The notes beneath the pieces were generated by a model, which saw only the letters and a list, made by a program, of their open reading frames with translations, was not told the origin of the DNA and made no database searches. This document shows positions 49,630 to 60,566 of a stretch of DNA of 64,000 nt, piece after piece; within the stretch, counting starts at the first letter, position 1, and every line of letters begins with the position of its first letter. The stretch spans positions 434,001 to 498,000 of the forward strand of contig OY752146.1 of assembly GCA_963573315.1 (NCBI GenBank), read 5' to 3'. The stretch is from Entomortierella parvispora (taxonomy: Eukaryota > Mortierellomycota > Mortierellomycetes > Mortierellales > Mortierellaceae). The position numbers and the translations under genes are program-made.

Positions 49630-50740
49630 AGGTAGACATACCATATTGAACACTATCGTAAACCTTGCTCGTTAGTGAGGGGATAGTGTGATGCAAAAGG
49701 TCGCCTGTTTCCGGTGGGTCTCTAGGAAATATTAATGCAGTACGCGTCCGCCTCCATGTCGTTGCCAAGGATCCGAAATTAGTCAGAGGACAACAAGGTC
49801 GCCGAAGTTATCCCATCGACTGTTTTGTTCTTTCCAAAAAAAAAAAGCGTGTAAAAAATTAATAACAAATTCTACTGGATACAGCAATCTTCATCTCCCA
49901 AAAAAAAAGCCCATCAACCGCATGGGCTATCTCCTATAATCATCCCTGGTTGCTTAAAGTGAATATCTGCCCCACCCCGGCTGCACAGGCGACCCAAGTA
50001 ATCAATGACTACTCGTAAACCCCCCACGTCGGCAAGAAATGCATTGGCAAGATATTTTCAACAAGACTTGTAAACATCTCATTGATGAGCCTAGGCTCCA
50101 GTGTGACCACCAGACCGCACTCCAGCTGCGCAGGTGACCCCAAACATACTTGACGTACTCGTTGAATCACCCGCGTCGAGAAGGAAATACATTGGCAAGA
50201 TGTTGTCCAACAGTTTGGACATCACAATGGTTGGCACCGACCCAAAATGGACCACCCTGCTCCACCACCTCCAGCGAGAAGGAAGGGGATAAACAAGACA
50301 AGATGTTGTTCGACAAGACACTTGAAAACCTCAATCATTACGAGCCTAGGCTCCACGGTGACCACCAGACCGCACCCCAGCTGCGCAGGTGATTACGAAG
50401 TCGGAGTACTCGTGAATCACAAACCGCGTCGAGAAGGATCTGCATTGGCAAAGTGTTTGTCCAGTAGCTTTGAACATCACGATGGTTGGCACCGGCCATA
50501 AATGTGAACACGGAACCGGACGGCACCCCAACTGCACAGGCAACCCAAATACATGCACTCATGTACTCGTAAATCACCCACGCCGAGAAGGACATGCATT
50601 GCAGAGGTGCTTGGACAGAAAATGGGGAGCGATTACCTTGTTACGAGCAATGAGAACAAGAGCTGAGGATAGTGGTGCAGCAGTGTTTCAAGCGATGAGA
50701 AGGATGAGAGGAATAAGAACGGCGGGCAGCAGAGAAAGGC
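49630..50740. repeat. 1-kb repeat block, copy 2
   Basis: Direct repeat of 44190-45226, with the same order of degenerate units and long identical stretches (for example around CCACCAGACCGCACTCCAGC). It carries small indels and a shorter middle part. With copy 1 it brackets the FAD oxidase and the gene at 48.6-49.5 kb. Confidence 0.85.
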
Positions 50741-50802
50741 GAGTTGCCGCTTTTTTTTTTTTTTTTGGTTTCGTCGCGTTCAGAAGTGTCCAGCCATGCA
50801 GT

Positions 50803-53800
50803 TCTGCAGCCATGCCAAATGAAATGAAGACTGAATTTCTTTATTGATTTCACGTGACTCTAAAGAAAAAAAAGTGCTCCATGAGGACCACGACTCTGAT
50901 GCATCTCTTGATCTCCATCTACTCACAAAGCAAAAAGAGATCAGGGAGAGTTGGGTGGAACATCTGGAGTCCTTTGTCGGTGCCGAATAAATGTGTTTCA
51001 GCCTTCAATTCATTATTGGGTATCGCTGGGCATTGGCCTCCTCTGTGCACTCCAACCTTACGCGCCAAGACTGATGTCTCGGTTCTAAATTCAGACAATT
51101 AATAAGATCAGTTGTTGTGATGTCCTTCGAATGTCGCCGCCACTCCTGCAGCCAACGGGCGATCGCTTGTTGGCCTAATGAACTCTTGATGTTCCTGGAT
51201 CTGGCCCAGTTGGAGTCAAAAAGTAATAGCGCGATCCCGGAATCGGCTCCTGAGTCCGCAGCTTGCGGCCGTCCACGCTCCAAGCTTTTAGCTGCCACAT
51301 GGGGTTGTACTCCAGAGGTAGTGGGCTGTCCCCTGGAGCTGCTGTTACCATTGGCCATGGTACCGGGATAGGTTCGTGCGTTGACATGGCTCGGATCATA
51401 GGGGCACCAGATCATTGCAGGTTAGTGATGCGTGATCACCGTTGCTCTGACATCGTCCATCCTGACCTTCTGCAAGACTCGATTGAGAAGGGACCATGGG
51501 TGGCAGATGTATACTCGTCTTAGGTCCTTCCAGCTGAAGCTGAACGCGTCCTGCTTCCACGCGGTCTCCTCGTGTAGCCATGGCACGTACTTGAGCGTCT
51601 TCGCGTTCGCTACCGTGGCGAACAGATCGACCGAGTGTGGACCCCAAATGGAGACGAGCTGTTGATAGAACGAGTTGCTGATCGACCACTCCAACTGTGC
51701 TGTCTTTCGTTTCGATGGAGAGTCGGTTGGATTGAGATGGTACGTACGTCGTCACGAGGCGTGCTCCCGTCCTTACGCAATAATCTCAAATCCTTGTGGC
51801 CAAGTCTAACAACGGTTGAAATCTGGCCCCTCCAAATTAGTTGATCTGCGCAGTCGCAGTCGTATTATCACCGATGACCTGGATTGTCCTACCGCTCATG
51901 TCTGGGAGGTTCACCAGATGCCACATCACTTTCAGTTCGTTGTAATTGATGTGATGAGGTTGCGCTGGCGTCCATAGCTGAGACCTCCTTGTCTTTATAG
52001 ACTTTTCTCGGGTTTTCTGTGATGCATCCGTGAATATATCGATTTGAGACCTCCGAGAGAGAAATCCCTGACCATTCCATGTCGACAGGCTCTCCCTCCA
52101 CCAACGCAGGTCCTCTCTCGATCGGTGGTTCAGTGTGACAGATCCCGTCCATTGGCAATTCCTTGCCAGAGCTTTGTTCTGGACCTGGATGAGCTGTCGT
52201 GTCTTGAGCCTCGCTGGGAAAATGGTCACCATCATGGCCATGGCTCTCCCTATGAACGATGCCAACCTCTTGAGCGGAACGGTGGCTGACTGCATCAGCT
52301 TGGTGGCTTCTCTCCAAAGGTCACGGATCTTGTTCCCTGGCACTGACAACGCCATCTTGACGGTGTCTATGTGGAAACCCAGGTGAATGATCTGTTGCGA
52401 TTGTATCGACTGCTCGTGTTTGATGAGATCTACAAAGCATTTTAGCTGTTGCTGCACCATAAATGTGTGTCCCTCCGACTCTTCTTTGCTTGTGGTGGCG
52501 ACCAAAGTATCGTCGAGATATACTGAAATGAGGATCCCCTGCTTATGTGCCCATTGCAGGATGGGTCATATGTATCGTCGACTTCCCGATTCTACTACGA
52601 CGTAGAGAAAAGCGTCGCTCAAGTCGATAGACGTCATCCAATCCTTTGGTCGTAGCATCTGGCAGATGTGAGTGAGCGTCTCCATCTTGAAATGTGGCGC
52701 CTTCAGGTACTGGTTGCGTGGTCAAAGGTTGAGAACAACTCGGAGTCCCCCTGTTTTCTTTGGTATGGTGAAAAGTTCATTTCTCCTTCTCTGCAGGTGT
52801 AGTGTAGGGGTCGTGAATTGGTGGGAGGCGCAAGGGCGGTAGTTCGCTGAAGATGATCGAGTATCCCTTGCTGACAATGTTGTTGATCCAAGTGGAATAT
52901 GTCATCTCCTTCGGTTGCCGTTTGAATCCGCGAAGGCGCGCCCCTATTGGTGCTCCTCCTCTGATCCGTTTCCCTCGTCTCTTGTGGACTTGCTGTCGTT
53001 CCGGACAGGCTTCCTGTCCCTGTAAGAGCTACTGTACTTTCTGCCATTGCCGCGGCTGTTTGACGACTCCGCTTACGTGTCGGCTGTTCTCCTGTCCGAT
53101 CCTCTCTCCGGGAGTGTTTCCTGGAACCTGGGCTTCTTGGATGCTGGCTTGTCGTTGCCCTCCTTGCTAGTCGGCTTATTGTATGTCTTTTTGATGGGGT
53201 CTGCAGTTGCTCAACGTCTGCCACCTCATCAAAAGTGAACATAGCGGATTCCTTGGTTCCGTATTCAGGACGCCCAGGTGGCGGGAGTAAACATCCTGAA
53301 GCACGACTCCCAGCCTAGAAGCATCATTGGATGCCAGGATGCGAGCGGCGTTGAGAAACGAGAGTACTTTCTGTCTGCGAGCATGACGTACATCCGAGTG
53401 GTATTGGTGATGAAATTCTGAGCTTGCCCAGATCCTGGTCATGTCTGCGGGCTGCTTCTGGCAAATTTATGGCCTGATGATGCTGTATGACCTGAGGGGA
53501 CTTGCAGTCCATGCCTTCGGTGTAGTGATAATCACTCCGATCGAAGTGCTTATGTCCTGGAGGTAGGACCCTGCTGTAGAACTCGGTTTAGGTGATCGTA
53601 GGGTTTCTGTAGTTCCGGGTACCGTAAAAGAGTGGTTGCCCATTCGATCTTGCATACCACCTGTCCAGGTCGGGGTCTCGCTCTCGGGAGCAGCTTTCCG
53701 AACACTCTTGATCGTCTCGTCCTGAACAGAGATCCTACTGGCATGCTCAGAAACTTTGTTGGACAGGGCCTGGACCATTCCCGGCAAGGAGGCAAGATCG

Positions 53801-53938
53801 AGGGGAGGTGGATTGGTGGCATCGGGTATGAGGATCAGGATCAGCCTACTGGATTTCTCGATGGGGATGCCCAAGGCGTGAAAAAGAAAGATAGAGATCA
53901 GCGGATGCATCAGAGCCCCTGGAAGAGAGAGGAATAAG
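50803..53938 (-). mobile_element. Decayed, internally deleted DIRS-B-family element (DIRS-C)
   Basis: Reading leftward from about 53938: a left end resembling DIRS-B (TATTCCTCTCTCTTCCAGGGG), a gag frame in pieces (53910-52750), RT pieces (52745-52540, 52505-51840), RNase H and methyltransferase-like pieces (51755-51396, for example VDLFATVANAKTLKYV and VYICHPWSLLNRVL), and the first third of the recombinase (51415-51050). A deletion then leads straight to the ICR half and right ITR (51020-50820). Many stops, frameshifts and a missing recombinase core make it inactive. It is older than DIRS-B but of the same family. Confidence 0.85.
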
Positions 53939-55000
53939 GGTGGCTTGCTCTCTTTGCCCTGTGTCCCTGCCGAGGACGCGGCACAGTCTCGTCACCCCTT
54001 CGTTCAGTAGATCACCCTTGCATCACCAACCACCTCCCTTGTCACTTGATCAGGTTGCTAATCTTGCAAGTTCATCGGTTGCAAGCATTCTCAGGTAAAC
54101 TGCTCGTGAATGTCCCATGTCACTTGGACGTCTTGTCCTGTTAGGCGTGTCGTCCTTTAGGTCCATCATGGATGTGCCACGCCGACCGTGAATGGCCGCA
54201 GGCAAGATAGCTTTCAGTCTGGAGGCACGACATGCTCGTGTGGCCAGGCTGTTAGGCCCATGTGATGAATCCCCTGAACTTCAGCGGGGTTGATGAACGG
54301 CCACTTTTTGTCTACGTGTGTAATTCTCTTTCTGGACCGCCTCTAACCATTTCTCAAGCTTTTCCAGACTGCACCACCCTCTCCCGCGCCCTCGATTCCA
54401 GTAACAATGTCCTCCCGATTATATGAACTGCCATTGAATCCAAGCATGTCAGTCATGTGCGTCCGCAACATTGACACCAGGAATGGCCTCTGGAATGGAA
54501 CGAGGCTAATTGTCAATGAAATGCGCACTCATATCGTCGTCGCCACTTTCTGAACAGGGGAGAAAGCTGGTCAGTAGGTCACCTTCTGCCCAATCTATCA
54601 CAACGTTCAAGGACAACCCTGCGCCTGTTCCCAGAACGCGACTGCAGTTTCCCGTTAAGCCTGCTTCCGCCATGACCTTCAACAAAAGACTGTCGACCAT
54701 GTGGGTGTCTTCCTATCTCAGAGAGTTTTTTTTCGCAAGGTCAGTTATATGTCGCCCTTTCTCGTTGCATCAATCCCGATAACTTGAGGGTTTTTGTAGC
54801 CGACATCTCTGTCACCAAGGCACATACACAGATAATATAGTATATCCTCAGGTTCTAGAATGGTAAATCGTCGGTTTTTTGTTTAATAACGAGAAAGAAA
54901 TATCATTTCGCCTCGAGCGAATCTGTTGGTATTTATTAAAAGTAGTCTCAGTAGCTGTGTCATTTGCTTACTGTGCATGAGTATGATAACTCAAGAGCAG
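53939..55000. other. Intergenic, no gene recognised
   Basis: Begins with GGGTGGCTTGCTCTCTTT, similar to the motif right of DIRS-B (35795) and at 45298. A 64-codon leftward ORF near 54506-54700 is unconvincing. Confidence 0.35.
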
Positions 55001-55396
55001 TTAATGGTTTCCTGCACCATTCCCACTCAAGACCGGAATTTGGTCTAAAATGTGTGATAATGGTTCGTCGCCTTTTCCCTGGGTGCTGTTCTCTGTGCAC
55101 TGTTGGTTCTGTGGAGCAGAAAGGACCGGCACGTCCTGTAGCACGGAAACAGGGACCACGCCCACAAGGGAAGCCAAATTCGCTTTCACGGGGACACCTA
55201 GGCAAGGTTTGCTCAGAGTACCTTGAACGAGGGAGAGCTGTGGACTTATATCACCCTCGGTCCTGGTATTTCCAAATGCCTGCTTTGCATCATTCGATGA
55301 CAGCGACGTAGTTCCCCCATCGCCTCCAATTGGTAGGGCTGTGACAAAAGTGGTGAACAGAAGCGCGACGATGGTGTGGAATTTCTTGATAAACAT
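55001..55396 (-). CDS. Small secreted protein (131 aa), unknown function
   Basis: ATG 55396 begins a signal peptide (MFIKKFHTIVALLFTTFVTA) followed by a Gly/Ser/Thr-rich linker, a hydrophobic segment (KPCLGVPVKANLASLVGVVP, VSVLQDVPVLSAP) with two cysteines in the mature part, and an N-glycosylation-like NST site. A TATA-like ATATATATAG lies about 120 bp upstream on the same strand (55516-55525). The protein resembles no family I know. Size and secretion make it effector-like or surface-associated. Confidence 0.6.
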   Translation of the reverse strand: MFIKKFHTIVALLFTTFVTALPIGGDGGTTSLSSNDAKQAFGNTRTEGDISPQLSLVQGTLSKPCLGVPVKANLASLVGVVPVSVLQDVPVLSAPQNQQCTENSTQGKGDEPLSHILDQIPVLSGNGAGNH

Positions 55397-55515
55397 GATG
55401 GAAATGTACTATCGCGTTGCTGCGGTCAGGATAATAGATCGTGTGTCGTTCAGTATGTGCACGGAAGAAGAGAGTTGGTCGGTACGGTACTTGGTTCTAA
55501 GTAACTCAAGGCAGA

Positions 55516-55525
55516 CTATATATAT
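55516..55525 (-). promoter_or_regulatory. TATA-like element of the small secreted protein gene
   Basis: The minus strand reads ATATATATAG at about 120 bp before ATG 55396. Confidence 0.45.
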
Positions 55526-55797
55526 GTGTAGAATCCACCACATCCATTCATGGGTTCTTACATTTTTGTGGGACTTATTCAAATCAACTTAGTCCATGCC
55601 TGGCTCGCTCGGTTACACAAGAGTAGCGCGAACCTCAATTCAAAAACCAATTGTAAGAAATATAAGAACTCATGAAAGTGTTTGGAGAACACTCTGCGAA
55701 GAAGCTCGCTACCAAAACGAAACGAAATGACTTGTTAGTTGGAGCTGGGCGGAGAAACCGAGTCGGACATATGGCGTTACCAACTGGGAACAAGAAA

Positions 55798-55996
55798 GAT
55801 CAAGGAGTCATAGTCATAGTCAAGGAAAATAAGATGAAAACCGAAGGATCAAGGGGTCGCAGCCAAGGAATAAGAAATGGATGCCGAAAGATCGAGACGT
55901 CATAGTCATAGTCAAGGAAAAAAAAGAAAACCAAAAGATCAAGGGGTCGCAGCCAAGGAAAAAGAGATGGATACCGAAAGATCATGGGGTCGCAGT
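55798..55996. repeat. Tandem repeat, period about 90-92 bp, two units plus a short third
   Basis: Units start GATC(A/G)AG(G/A)(A/C)GTCATAGTC at 55798 and 55890, and a truncated third at 55980. Each contains AAGATCAAGGGGTCGCAGCC or a close variant. Confidence 0.9.
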
Positions 55997-56940
55997 GATG
56001 GAGATACTAAAACTGGCTTGTGGCGGCCAAGCGTTCATCGTGACGTTGCCTTTGATCCTTCAATGTAGGCTCATCCTATCATACTGAAGTAGAATTGAAT
56101 AAGCGTGGGATTTTCACAACTAACAAGGGGCCTTATGCTGAGTTCAGACTGTCATAAGAAGAACTAATATTGCCCTACCGATGAAATGTAGCTGCAGTGG
56201 TAATCATGGTACGAGAAGAACACTTTATTCAAATGGCTGGTATTCGGGCCTACTCGATCAGCAAATGGTCCGAAACTATTATCGCCGGACTATGGCTGAA
56301 CATCTCAAGCCCAGCATCCGTGTTAGGACGCGACGAACACTGCTTTTTCCGAAGCTTAGTTGGATACGAATAGGACTTTGGTCCCCCTGAATCGTGTAAC
56401 GTGGGTGGCCTTATAGAGCAGAAAGGCCTTATGAAGCCCATGCAAATGCTAATCTCAAACATTGGAAGACATAGATCTATTGCGGGTGAAGGTAATTGAA
56501 GGGGGTATTGCTGAGATCATTGTTCTGTGATTTTTGTCCATTGACATCATGCTTGTCTCTTTAGTTTCATTTGACGGGTTTAGCTGCATATCTTCCCTCC
56601 CTTCTGCAGAACTCTTTCCTGGACAACTTCAATATTTTTTTTTTTTTTTTTTTTTAATTCTGTTAAGCTATTGGTGCACATGGTGCACATGGTTAAGGAG
56701 ACCTGAACAGTGATATGCGATTTACATCCAGATCCGGCTCTCCACTTGAAGCTACAGGATGCTCGGATGAACAGCAAACAACTAGTATACAGCAAGATCC
56801 CCCTGCAATAGAGGATTTAGACACTAGTGAAGGATTACGGTACGTGCGGGATGATGATGGTGAGGAAGGACTGACGCGCAAGATCTAGCTGGACTACAGT
56901 GACTGTAACGATTTGATTACGTAAAACTGATCCACCACAA
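55997..56940. other. Intergenic, no gene recognised
   Basis: Contains a long T run near 56634-56655 and short ORFs only. It is the downstream side of the next leftward gene. Confidence 0.35.
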
Positions 56941-57620
56941 TTATCCTTGCACACAAAAGCTTAACTGACATTCGATCCCACCATCGCAAGGACAAATGTC
57001 GCGATAGACTCCTAAAACAGGGCCAGTGCTGCAACGTTCACCGAGTCGTGCCAATGGTTCACAGCTTCTATTTCCATCCGTGTCAACACAGCATTTTCCA
57101 GATCCACATGGATCACCCGGTCCACATTGACTACAGCAATGCCAAGAAACAGGCCAAGTCAGAATCGTCATTATGAAATTACCGCAAGTTGTTCTTTCCT
57201 GCTATAGAGATATGAATCGACTTACCCGCTGGTAGAACAGGATGGATAACAAGCGTAACAATCATATAATCATATTAGTTATTGTGGTACCACTTTCGAC
57301 ACTTCTTTTCTTTTCTTCTGTTTCAAGCTAAGTGTTGGAGACGGACTTACGAGCTAGCAGTGGAGAGATGACAATTTCAAGAGACAGGAGGAAATAAGGA
57401 TCAAGACAGTTAGTGGCTGCCACCATTGACCAAGTTTCTTGACATCTGGTGTCCTCTGTTAACGATTATTGTCCAAGTCATTCGACTTTTTCGCCTGTAT
57501 TTTACAGCAGGGCCAAGTGTTTTCTATTTGAATTGCTTTTGAGGTTGAAAGTGAACACACCTACACATAAGAAACGGCCATAAGACCCGAAAGGACAAGG
57601 AGCCACTGTTTGAACTGCAT
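56941..57620 (-). CDS. Secreted ten-cysteine protein with colipase/prokineticin-like spacing
   Basis: The last exon (57130-56941, acceptor TTGCTGTAG) encodes QCGPGDPCGSGKCC..., with cysteine spacing C-x5-C-x4-CC-x8-C-x9-C-x12-C-x-C-x5-C-x4-C and a C-x-PLxRxGExC-like middle. This is the ten-cysteine layout of the colipase/prokineticin fold as I know it. A first exon at 57620-57565 supplies MQFKQWLLVLSGLMAVSY, a signal peptide, ending in phase 2 at a GTAGGT donor. Direct joining to the last exon keeps the frame. Two 3-nt candidate microexons (57353-57351 and 57228-57226), each with AG before and GTAAGT after, would add two residues without changing the frame. The role in a fungus is unknown, and the fold assignment is by spacing only. 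Confidence 0.6.
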
Positions 57621-58344
57621 TGTAGAAAAGGGTGGGTTGGAAGGTAAACAGTTTTTGGGACGGGAAATGAGTGTAGAAAATCGGTCGGAGGAAAGAGTCA
57701 AAGAAACGGAAGAGAAGAGAGGCAGATGGAAAAGAGATGTGGGTGAGTGGGAAAGAATGAACATCATTTTCGGAGAAGAGAGGAGTTGGGAGCATGAATT
57801 TCAGTGAACTTGAAGGGTAGCTGACACGGGTACCCCAGATTGTACTAGAAAAGCATCAACGGCAAAAAAAAAAAAAAAAAAAAAAAGGGGAAAGGGGGGG
57901 AGAGAATGGTGGTGGAAGACGCTAGACTAGATTACAGATACGAAGATGTCAAATAGACCGATGGCATTCATAATGAATGAAAAAAGGAGACAGGCAGAAA
58001 AAAAACAAAGACAAAAGGGAATGAGGAAGGGGAAAGGGTGGACCTCAAAAACATTGAGGGGAAGGAGAAAAGATCGAGGAGGACCAAAAAAAAAAAAAAA
58101 TAGGGAGCCTGGATCCATGCACAAGAATACAAGCTCAGAAGAGATAGTTGGCTTGTGGAGCCAAGCGTTAATCAGGAGCATGAGCAGTAAACAAGTGGAT
58201 AGCAGTAAGTGGATCAAATGAGCGGGCGGAGTCGACGCCACCAATCGCGTCAAACGCCACCAAACGCGTACAGATCATTTGGCGTTTGGTTTCGCTTAAG
58301 GGGCTTTACTCTAACATCATCCAGTCGCAGCACATTCCACATGC
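57621..58344. other. Intergenic, low-complexity A- and G-rich
   Basis: A22 run at about 57865, followed by G-rich sequence, then A-rich purine stretches to 58110. No gene seen. Confidence 0.4.
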
Positions 58345-58357
58345 AGATCTTCCGCCA
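58345..58357. repeat. 13-bp target-site duplication, left copy
   Basis: AGATCTTCCGCCA, repeated exactly at 60105-60117 right after a poly(A) run. Confidence 0.8.
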
Positions 58358-58378
58358 GCTCTCTCTTTCCTTCCCCCC

Positions 58379-59965
58379 ATGGCGACTAATAGCTCGCGGA
58401 ACGGCACCCCTGCTACCAACCCCGTTCCTCATACCAATGATCCTCCCCCGTCTCGACGTCCGGGACCTCCCCGCACTGGTTATGCGGATGCAGCCCGGGG
58501 TCAGAAATCCATCAAAGCTTTCAACACCCTGGTTTACCAGGATGGCACCCTGGGGAGATATGCAACCGTGGACAAGGTCCCGGCAGCTTCTTTCTCCCGC
58601 CGAGCTGTCACCTACCTCGGCATACCCCATGTACGCCCCATTTTGTTCTCCAAAGAGGTCCAGTCCCAGGTGGGTAAAGTCTTTACTGCAGTACCCTCCC
58701 AAGTGGAAGGAATGGGCCGCTGCCTCACCATCTCTTTCAAATCCCACGCCAGCCACAGGAAGGCTCTGGAGCAACCTGTGGTCTTTGATGGCATTCAGTA
58801 CGAAGCATTGGAGCCGGCTCCCGTGAACATTAATATCCAACGTCTCTTTATCCAGAACATCGACTTTGGAGACCAAGACTTCGACGACGACGACGAGGAC
58901 AGTTGGAAAGGCCCTTTGACAGAGGCCCTACAGGGAGCTTTGGCTCCCTATGGACAGGTGATCAAGATCACTGTCCCAACACTTCGCTGTGAAGACACTA
59001 CCACAATCCCTCGACAGGCCCATGTCTATCTCAACACGACTCCTGATAATACCCTTCCTCGAGAACTCCCTCCCTTGATGGTCAACGGATGGATACTACC
59101 AGTGAAGGCTAGAGTCTTAAACACCCCACCATGCGGATTCTGCCACCAGGAGGGCCACGAGCGACTGGAATGTCCATCTCGCTTGTGACTCATCTGCAAC
59201 ACTTGCCGGGTTCCAGGACACTTGGCCCGAGATTGCGCTCGGTTTGGTGAACGGGATCAGCAAATTGCAGCCCAAAAAGGACTTAGATATCATCTTTCTC
59301 CTCGCCCTACCAACACTCGGGAGGTTCCCCCACCACAACTCCAGCGACCACAGCAACACATCCCACAACAACAGCAACAACAACAGCAACAGCAGCAGAC
59401 CCCAACTCAAGAAGAGGAGGATTTTCTCAGTGCGGAATTGGAAGGTATTCCACCCATTGATCCATCCCAAGCTTCAGAGGTAATCCCGCAATCTCCCTCG
59501 GTGGGCAGAGAGCGGTCGCCACCTCTCAGTGAGCAGCTGGAGAGCAGAGAGCAATCGCCTGAAATAGATTTCAGCCTGGATTTCTTCACTCAGACCCCCA
59601 CGGTTGCCGGACAGGGAGGCAACAATACCAACACTACTTTATCCATCAACGACAAGAACAGCTCAATTACGCGAGATTCTTTGGATGGGATCGATTCATT
59701 GGACAGCTTCGGCTCACCAGCAGGATCTTTCCAGGAGTCAGTCCGAACTACCTCCAGCAAGCGCAAATGGGGCCTGGCTGGAGCAGCCAGGAAGACCGTA
59801 GCCTTCTTCTCAGGATCCCAGTTACAGCCGCCAACTAAAACCCAGAAAAAGGACAGAGAAGGTTCCATCAGGAGTGTTCGATCAGTCCGGAGCCCTCTGT
59901 CCACCAGAATAACCCGATCCACGACTGGCCTACTGCCTGAGAAAGGAAAGGGTAAAGCGCAATAA
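58379..59965 (+). CDS. LINE ORF1 (gag-like RNA-binding protein) with one in-frame TGA
   Basis: ATG 58379 (MATNSSRNGTPATNP) opens a frame with a TGYADAARG motif, an RRM-like region (CLTISFKSHASHRKALEQPV and VNINIQRLFIQNIDFGD) and a first CCHC knuckle CGFCHQEGHERLEC. A TGA follows at 59186-59188. The same frame continues at once with a second knuckle CNTCRVPGHLARDC, a polyQ tract, an acidic Ser/Pro region and a basic C-terminus to the TAA at 59965. Total 528 codons. It is known as the nucleic-acid-binding ORF1 protein of LINE clades in fungi (Tad/I-like). The single stop between the knuckles is either a nonsense mutation or a readthrough site (TGA followed by C). Confidence 0.75.
59348..59400 (+). 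repeat. CAA/CAG repeat encoding polyglutamine in ORF1
   Basis: About 14 (CAA/CAG) codons in frame in the LINE ORF1. Confidence 0.85.
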
Positions 59966-60104
59966 TAACTAATCGCAAGAACACGCTTCCACATAGTCGC
60001 CACATCACATAGAAACACATCCACTGCAACGCCACCGATTGGAATCATATGTAAATAGTCCCACAAAAATGATTAAAATTCGGCGAACCCCTCAAAAAAA
60101 AAAA

Positions 60105-60117
60105 AGATCTTCCGCCA
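60105..60117. repeat. 13-bp target-site duplication, right copy
   Basis: AGATCTTCCGCCA directly after the poly(A) tail; matches 58345-58357. Confidence 0.8.
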
Positions 60118-60417
60118 AAAAAAACCACTAGATATTACAATTAACGTAATCCAGAAGAAGAGGGATGCCCAAAAAAATCAATGCTATTGAAAAATCAAGG
60201 ACATGCTGAGAGAAAAGGGGAAGATCGAGGGGACTGGCAGATACAGGAAAGGGAGGGTCGTCCAAAAAATCAAGGGGACAGTCAAGGGTCGAGGGCAGAG
60301 CAAGGGGATTAAAGCACTCGAACTCCATTCAGTCCATTCTCTGTCTTCCTCAATGTCTTCTCCGTTTCTTTGGAGCCACTCCTAACGGTCCGATGTTTTA
60401 AACCTGCCGCTGATGGG

Positions 60418-60427
60418 CTATAAAAGG
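60418..60427 (+). promoter_or_regulatory. TATA box upstream of the methyltransferase-like gene
   Basis: CTATAAAAGG about 150 bp before ATG 60567. Confidence 0.5.
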
Positions 60428-60566
60428 ATGTTACAATCGCAAATCCTCGTCTGGATTTGCTCTCATTTACCCTTTTATCATAATATTCACAGAAATCGGA
60501 GCATCTTTGCTTCCTGATTACACTTCTTAGTGCCAGTATAAAATAGACCAGTCAAAACCCCACACA

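Larger units (their letters stand above)
58358..60104 (+). mobile_element. ORF1-only LINE-type retroposon with poly(A) tail and target duplication
   Basis: The 1.75-kb insert starts 21 bp before the ORF1 ATG and ends in A11-12 at 60094-60105. It is bracketed by the 13-bp direct repeat AGATCTTCCGCCA. No ORF2 (endonuclease/RT) is present and there is no room for one, so the copied RNA itself had ORF1 only or was internally deleted. This is the structure of a target-primed retroposition product, comparable to mammalian half-L1 (HAL1) elements. Confidence 0.75.

Noticed and set aside
57864..57900. A22 run as the poly(A) tail of another retroposon
   Set aside because: No upstream ORF or flanking duplication was found, and the neighbourhood is generally A/G-rich.
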